This document shows positions 6,519 through 10,540 of a DNA stretch of 10,540 nucleotides, in pieces. The position numbers were made by a program, and so were the translations under genes. Source of the stretch: an uncultured Prevotella sp. (lineage in GTDB: Bacteria > Bacteroidota > Bacteroidia > Bacteroidales > Bacteroidaceae); contig CAKPTK010000080.1 in NCBI GenBank assembly GCA_934190685.1, positions 1-10,540 of the forward strand. The letters run 5' to 3'. Each line of letters opens with the position of its first letter. Within the stretch, counting starts at the first letter, position 1. The notes below the pieces were generated by a model. That model worked only from the letters and a program-made list of their open reading frames with translations. It did no database searches and was not told where the DNA came from.

Positions 6519-7838
6519 ATGGATATCAACAAAATATTGGAAAAACTGGGCATCAGTGCCCTCAACCCCATGCAGGAAGCAACGGAAGACGCTATTCTGC
6601 ATACAGACAAGGACGTGGTGATACTCTCACCGACAGGCAGTGGAAAAACCCTGGCTTATTTGCTGCCTCTCATCCAACGGCTCAACCCCGATTCTGGCGA
6701 GGTGCAAGCGGTGGTTGTCGTTCCGGGTAGAGAGTTGGCCCTGCAATCTTCCACCATTCTCCAGAACATGGGATGCGGTCTGCGTTCCATGAGTCTCTAT
6801 GGCGGTCGTCCTACGATGGACGAGCACCGAAAGCTTCGGCAGGTTCGGCCCCAGGTGGTGTTTGCCACCCCTGGACGCATCAATGACCATTTGGACAAAG
6901 GAAACATCGCGGCGGATGCAATAGAATGGGTGGTGCTCGATGAGTTTGACAAATGTCTTGAGATGGGATTCCGTGACGAGATGAGCCGTCTCTTTGGCAA
7001 ACTGGTCAACTTGAAGCGCCGCATACTCCTTTCTGCTACCGACACGGCGGACATTCCGCGTTTTGTCAATCTGAGTCGCACGGTTCACGTCAATTTCCTT
7101 TCTGAAAATGAGCAGGTTCCTGATCGTGTGACAATCTATGAAGTTCATTCTCCGGAAAAGGATAAACTTGGCACCCTCTCTCGGTTGTTGCGTCATTTGG
7201 GAGACCAAAGCAGCATCGTCTTCCTCAACTACCGTGACAGTGTGGAACGTACGGATGCCTATCTGCGCGACCAAGGCTTTGCCACCAGTTCCTTCCATGG
7301 CGGAATGGAGCAAAAGCAGCGTGAAGACGCACTTTACAAGTTTGCCAATGGCTCGGCCAACATTTTTGTCAGTACCGATCTTGCCTCACGCGGTCTTGAT
7401 ATCCCCAATATCGACAATATCATCCACTATCATCTTCCCCAGGGAGAGGACGGATATATCCACCGTGTGGGCCGTACGGCCCGTTGGGAATCCTTTGGCA
7501 GAACCTTCTTTGTGCTCGGTCCGGAGGAACATTTGCCGGAATATCTTGAATGCCAGCCGGAAGAATACGTGATTCCGGAAACATTGCCGGCTCCCGCTCT
7601 CCCCAAGATGGCGACTGTCTATATCGGTAAAGGCAAGAAAGACAAAATCAGCAAGGGAGACATTGTGGGATTTCTGTGTAAGAAAGGCGGACTCAACAAG
7701 GATGAAATCGGTCGTATCGATGTGAACGACCGCTATGCCTATGCCGCCATCTCCCGGGAGAAAGTCAAGCAGGTGCTGCAGCAGACAAAGGGAGAGAAAA
7801 TCAAAGGAATAAGGACTGTGGTAGAAACTGTGAAATAG
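6519..7838 (+). CDS. DbpA-like ATP-dependent RNA helicase (DEAD-box family, DEFD variant)
   Basis: 439 residues, cytoplasmic. Helicase motifs occur in order: Q motif LNPMQ (15-19), motif I SPTGSGKT (37-44), Ia as PGRELA (69-74, usually PTRELA), GGR (95-97), Ib TPGR (117-120), motif II DEFD (141-144, usually DEAD), SAT (near 172-175), a motif V stretch STDLASRGLDIP, and HRVGRTAR (near 315-322). The last 75 or so residues (TVYIGKGKKDKISKGDIVGF through GRIDVNDRYAYAAIS to KIKGIRTVVE) fit the DbpA RNA-binding domain, which in DbpA recognises hairpin 92 of 23S rRNA. A role in large-subunit assembly follows from that family knowledge. I start at ATG 6519 because the frame's earlier TTG at 6456 lies inside the -7 box. 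No Shine-Dalgarno sequence is seen. The gene stands alone between a terminator and the serC promoter. The DEFD change keeps the metal- and ATP-binding D and E. Confidence 0.93.
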   Translation: MDINKILEKLGISALNPMQEATEDAILHTDKDVVILSPTGSGKTLAYLLPLIQRLNPDSGEVQAVVVVPGRELALQSSTILQNMGCGLRSMSLYGGRPTMDEHRKLRQVRPQVVFATPGRINDHLDKGNIAADAIEWVVLDEFDKCLEMGFRDEMSRLFGKLVNLKRRILLSATDTADIPRFVNLSRTVHVNFLSENEQVPDRVTIYEVHSPEKDKLGTLSRLLRHLGDQSSIVFLNYRDSVERTDAYLRDQGFATSSFHGGMEQKQREDALYKFANGSANIFVSTDLASRGLDIPNIDNIIHYHLPQGEDGYIHRVGRTARWESFGRTFFVLGPEEHLPEYLECQPEEYVIPETLPAPALPKMATVYIGKGKKDKISKGDIVGFLCKKGGLNKDEIGRIDVNDRYAYAAISREKVKQVLQQTKGEKIKGIRTVVETVK

Positions 7839-7897
7839 ACAAGGAATTGACAAATTTAAAGCAAATAGGGTGTAAAAGCTATTTTTGTGCTATAATA

Positions 7898-7929
7898 TTT
7901 GCTTGTATCAAATAAATATTGTAATTTCG
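7898..7929 (+). promoter_or_regulatory. Bacteroidetes-type promoter of the serine-biosynthesis cluster
   Basis: TTTG at 7898-7901, exactly 20 bases, then TAATTTCG at 7922-7929. Transcription should begin near 7934, leaving a leader of about 45 bases before serC. A short inverted repeat (TATTTG 7896-7901, CAAATA 7909-7914) overlaps the -33 element and could be an operator. Confidence 0.75.
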
Positions 7930-7978
7930 CACCGCAAACAAGTAACCAGGCAATTAGTATAACTTAAATATCATTCAG

Positions 7979-9046
7979 ATGAAGAAGTACAATTTTAATG
8001 CAGGACCCTCAATGCTTCCACGTGAGGTGATTGAGAATACAGCCAAGCAGATTTTAGACTTCAACGGCAGTGGACTCTCTCTGATGGAGATTAGTCATCG
8101 TGCCAAGGATTTCCAACCAGTAGTAGACGAGGCCGTCTCCTTGATAAAGGAGTTGCTCGGAGTGCCAGAGGGTTATTCCGTGATTTTCCTCGGTGGTGGT
8201 GCGTCCTTGCAGTTCTGTCAGGTACCCTACAACTTCCTTATAAAAAAGGCTGCCTATCTGAATACAGGAACATGGGCAAAGAAAGCCATGAAAGAGGCTA
8301 AACTCTTTGGTGAGGTCGTTGAAGTGGCTTCATCGGCAGACGCCAACTATACTTTTATTCCCAAAGACTGGACTTGTCCTACAGACGTGGACTATCTCCA
8401 TATAACCACCAACAACACGATTTATGGAACAGAAATCCGCAAGGATCTCGATGTGCCGGTAAGACTGATTGCCGATATGAGTTCGGATATCTTCAGCCGC
8501 CCTGTTGACGTGGCCAAATATGACTGCATCTATGCCGGTGCGCAGAAGAATTTGGCAATGGCAGGTGTGACCGTCATCATCGTCAAAGAAGATGCACTGG
8601 GCAAGGCTCCACGTCAGATTCCGACCATGCTCGACTACCGCACTCATGTGGAGAAGGGAAGCATGTTCAATACTCCACCAGTCGTGCCTATCTATTCGGC
8701 TCTTGAGAACTTGCGTTGGTTGAAGAAGAACGGCGGTGTTGAGGCAATGGACAAGCGTGCGCATGAGCGTGCTGACATGCTCTATGCAGAGATTGACCGT
8801 AACAAACTCTTCCGCGGAACTGTTAAGGAGGAAGACCGCTCTGTGATGAACATCTGTTTCGTCATGAACGATGAATACAAAGATCTTGAGAAACCATTCC
8901 TCGACTATGCCGTTTCGCAAGGTATGGTCGGCATCAAGGGACACCGTAGTGTGGGTGGATTCCGTGCCAGTTGCTACAATGCACAGACTGTCGAGGGTGT
9001 TCAGGCACTCATCAAGTGCATGAAAGACTTTGAGGCCAATCATTAA
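7979..9046 (+). CDS. serC: Phosphoserine aminotransferase
   Basis: Transfers an amino group from glutamate to 3-phosphohydroxypyruvate, giving phosphoserine; in many bacteria it also serves vitamin B6 synthesis. It needs pyridoxal phosphate and is cytoplasmic. At 355 residues it has the usual family length (about 360). It shows the N-terminal [10 protein letters not shown] (5-14), the GGGASLQF cofactor-phosphate loop, the NNTIYGTE segment, and the cofactor lysine in AGAQKNL (Lys190). The C-terminal segment [15 protein letters not shown] is also typical. ATG 7979 agrees with the standard start of the family, and no Shine-Dalgarno sequence is evident. serA follows 106 bases later, with a terminator-like hairpin in between. 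The call is secure. Confidence 0.97.
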   Translation: MKKYNFNAGPSMLPREVIENTAKQILDFNGSGLSLMEISHRAKDFQPVVDEAVSLIKELLGVPEGYSVIFLGGGASLQFCQVPYNFLIKKAAYLNTGTWAKKAMKEAKLFGEVVEVASSADANYTFIPKDWTCPTDVDYLHITTNNTIYGTEIRKDLDVPVRLIADMSSDIFSRPVDVAKYDCIYAGAQKNLAMAGVTVIIVKEDALGKAPRQIPTMLDYRTHVEKGSMFNTPPVVPIYSALENLRWLKKNGGVEAMDKRAHERADMLYAEIDRNKLFRGTVKEEDRSVMNICFVMNDEYKDLEKPFLDYAVSQGMVGIKGHRSVGGFRASCYNAQTVEGVQALIKCMKDFEANH

Positions 9047-9058
9047 ATGATGATATAG

Positions 9059-9114
9059 GCGGAAGGGCAGGCGAGTGTGATAAGCTCTCGTCTGCTTTTC
9101 CGCTTTTCTTTTTT
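9059..9114 (+). terminator. Strong terminator-like hairpin between serC and serA
   Basis: The stem pairs GCGGAA (9059-9064) with TTCCGC (9098-9103), and further in GCAG with CTGC and CGAG with CTCG. It is followed by TTTTCTTTTTT (9104-9114). No consensus promoter is visible between it and serA, so it may act as a partial terminator or attenuator that lowers serA relative to serC. Confidence 0.85.
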
Positions 9115-9152
9115 ATAATTTAGAAAACCAAATTAATTTAAAACCGAATAAC

Positions 9153-10070
9153 ATGAAAGTACTCGTAGCTACAGAAAAACCTTTCGCCGCTGCCGCTGTG
9201 AAAGGTATCAAAGAAGAAATAGAAAAGGCAGGCAATGAACTTGTGCTGCTGGAGAAATATACAGACAAGGCCCAACTGTTGGATGCCGTCAAGGATGTCG
9301 ACGCTATGATTGTTCGTTCAGACAAAGTGACTCCAGAGGTTCTTGACGCCGCTAAACAAATGAAAATTGTTGTTCGTGCAGGTGCAGGATATGATAGTAT
9401 CGACACGGCTTATGCCAAGGAAAAGGGCGTTGTCGTGGAGAATACACCGGGCCAGAACTCCAATGCTGTAGCCGAATTGGTGTTCGGTTTACTTGTTTAT
9501 GCCGTTCGCAATTTTTATAATGGAAAGGCTGGCACGGAGCTGAAGGGAAAGAAACTCGGTATCCTCGCGTTTGGAAATGTGGGACGCAATGTGGCGCGTA
9601 TCGCCAAGGGATTCGGCATGGATGTCTATGCCTATGACGCTTTTTGCCCTGCTAAGTCTATAGAGGAAGCCGGCGTTCATGCAGCGGCCAGTCAAGAAGC
9701 CCTGTTTGAAAGTTGTGACATTGTCAGTCTTCACATTCCGGCTACTCCTGAGACTAAGGAAAGTATCGACTTTGCTTTGGTCAACAAGATGGAGAAGGGT
9801 GGCATCTTGATTAATACTGCCCGCAAGGAAGTAATCAATGAGCCAGAACTGCTTAAGCTGATGGCAGAGCGTGAGGACTTGAAATACATCACCGATATCA
9901 AACCCGATGCAGACGCAGACTTCCAGAAGTTTGAAGGTAGATATTTCAGCACTCCGAAGAAGATGGGGGCACAGACCGCTGAGGCCAACATCAATGCCGG
10001 TATCGCCGCCGCTCGCCAAATCAATGCGTTCTTCAAAGAAGGATGCACAAAGTTCCAAGTAAACAAATAA
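9153..10070 (+). CDS. serA: D-3-phosphoglycerate dehydrogenase, short form without ACT domain
   Basis: First step of serine synthesis: oxidises 3-phosphoglycerate to 3-phosphohydroxypyruvate using NAD. 305 residues, against about 410 in E. coli SerA, because the C-terminal ACT (serine-sensing) domain is missing; serine feedback through an ACT domain is therefore not expected. The fold signatures are present: VRAGAGYDSID (74-84), the nucleotide loop AFGNVG (139-144), and an Asp after the second strand (VYAYD) that favours NAD. The active-site Arg is kept (TARKE, Arg224), and so is the Asp of the usual DVFxxEP segment (Asp248). The Glu of that segment is lost (reads DIKPDAD), and the catalytic His of TPHIGG is Lys269 (TPKKMG). 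This pattern is, from memory, shared by Bacteroides and Entamoeba enzymes, so it is probably an active subclass and not a decayed gene. The next gene follows after 6 bases. Confidence 0.94.
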   Translation: MKVLVATEKPFAAAAVKGIKEEIEKAGNELVLLEKYTDKAQLLDAVKDVDAMIVRSDKVTPEVLDAAKQMKIVVRAGAGYDSIDTAYAKEKGVVVENTPGQNSNAVAELVFGLLVYAVRNFYNGKAGTELKGKKLGILAFGNVGRNVARIAKGFGMDVYAYDAFCPAKSIEEAGVHAAASQEALFESCDIVSLHIPATPETKESIDFALVNKMEKGGILINTARKEVINEPELLKLMAEREDLKYITDIKPDADADFQKFEGRYFSTPKKMGAQTAEANINAGIAAARQINAFFKEGCTKFQVNK

Positions 10071-10076
10071 TCGCTT

Positions 10077-10540
10077 ATGGCAACTGTAAAACCCTTCAAA
10101 GGACTCCGGCCTCCACAGAATATCGTGGAACGGGTGGAGTCGCGTCCTTACGATGTGCTGAATTCGGAAGAAGCGCGAGCTGAGGCAGGAGACAATGAGA
10201 TGAGTTTGTATCATATCATCAAACCTGAAATAGATTTCGAACCAGGCACAAGTGAATATGACCCTCGTGTCTATCAAAAGGCCGCTGAAAATTTCAAGAA
10301 ATTCCAAGATAAGGGATGGTTGGTCCAAGACGACAAGGAACAATACTATATCTATGCCCAGACAATGAACGGCAAAACACAGTATGGACTGGTTGTGGGT
10401 GCTTATGTGGAGGACTATCTCAATGGGGTTATCAAGAAGCATGAGCTGACCCGACGTGACAAGGAAGAGGACCGCATGAAGCATGTGCGGGTGTGTGACG
10501 CTAATATCGAACCCGTGTTCTTTGCCTATCCAGACAATAC
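10077..10540 (+). CDS. DUF1015 family protein, N-terminal part (3' end outside window)
   Basis: The frame is open from ATG 10077 to the window edge (154 complete codons), so only the N-terminal part is seen. It fits DUF1015: KPFKGLRPP (5-13), SRPYDVLNSEEA, a Tyr-rich stretch near EQYYIYAQ, and the signature KHELTRRDKEEDRMKH, followed by NIEPVFFAYPD. Members are often labelled ParB/Spo0J-like, with no settled activity that I can cite. It begins 6 bases after the serA stop, so it is surely cotranscribed with serA. A link to serine or phosphoserine metabolism is inferred from that position and from ParB-like proteins elsewhere that phosphorylate free serine (SerK, SbnI). The family call is firm; the role is not. 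Confidence 0.88.
   Translation, partial: MATVKPFKGLRPPQNIVERVESRPYDVLNSEEARAEAGDNEMSLYHIIKPEIDFEPGTSEYDPRVYQKAAENFKKFQDKGWLVQDDKEQYYIYAQTMNGKTQYGLVVGAYVEDYLNGVIKKHELTRRDKEEDRMKHVRVCDANIEPVFFAYPDN

Noticed and set aside
7860..7892. Terminator for the helicase gene formed by AAATAG and CTATTT near 7863-7885
   Set aside because: The stem is short, all weak pairs but one, and needs a bulge to extend; not convincing enough to list.
7847..7896. E. coli-like promoter TTGACA (7847-7852) with TATAAT (7891-7896)
   Set aside because: The two boxes are 38 bases apart, far from the usual 17, and a well-spaced Bacteroidetes promoter lies just downstream at 7898-7929.
8330..9043. 237-residue reverse-strand open frame
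   Set aside because: It is entirely antisense to serC, whose motifs are complete.
9153..10070. serA as a decayed pseudogene because catalytic His and Glu are missing
   Set aside because: The frame is intact, other motifs are kept, it sits in a serine operon, and the Lys form is recalled from other working enzymes.
9489..10484. 331-residue reverse-strand open frame
   Set aside because: It lies opposite serA and the DUF1015 gene, both with firm family matches, and its sequence is a low-meaning mirror of them.

Overview
The window looks like chromosomal DNA of a Bacteroidales bacterium, most likely Prevotella or a close relative. Three independent promoters fit the Bacteroidetes form (TTTG, exactly 20 bases, then a box like TAnnTTTG). 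Start codons mostly lack a Shine-Dalgarno sequence. The proteins (one-chain pyruvate:ferredoxin oxidoreductase, short SerA without an ACT domain, serC-serA-DUF1015 order) are typical of that group. The genus is inferred from general resemblance, not from a search. All supported genes lie on the + strand. I see no tRNA, rRNA, CRISPR array, transposase or phage gene.

Layout: (1) 1-1872 is the C-terminal half of nifJ, which runs in from the left, closed by a hairpin terminator. (2) 1946-2360 has no believable gene. It carries short direct and inverted repeats, then a perfect 18-base palindrome just before a promoter. (3) 2423-6306 is a tight three-gene operon of exported proteins: a small protein with one calcium-loop motif, a 788-residue YARHG-DUF3160 protein, and a CapA-type metallophosphatase. 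Gaps are 3 bases and then an overlap. A terminator follows. (4) 6519-7838 is a DbpA-like RNA helicase with its own promoter. (5) 7979 to the right edge is a serine-biosynthesis cluster: serC, an internal terminator-like hairpin, serA, and the start of a DUF1015 gene cut by the window end.

How they work together: NifJ links pyruvate to acetyl-CoA and reduced ferredoxin in anaerobic metabolism. SerA and SerC make phosphoserine from 3-phosphoglycerate, and the DUF1015 protein is probably tied to that pathway by operon membership. The helicase probably acts on 23S rRNA during ribosome assembly. The exported three-gene operon has no known function and is the best candidate for an undescribed system. 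Everything in it points to the cell envelope, and it lacks the ligase partners that a polyglutamate capsule system would need.
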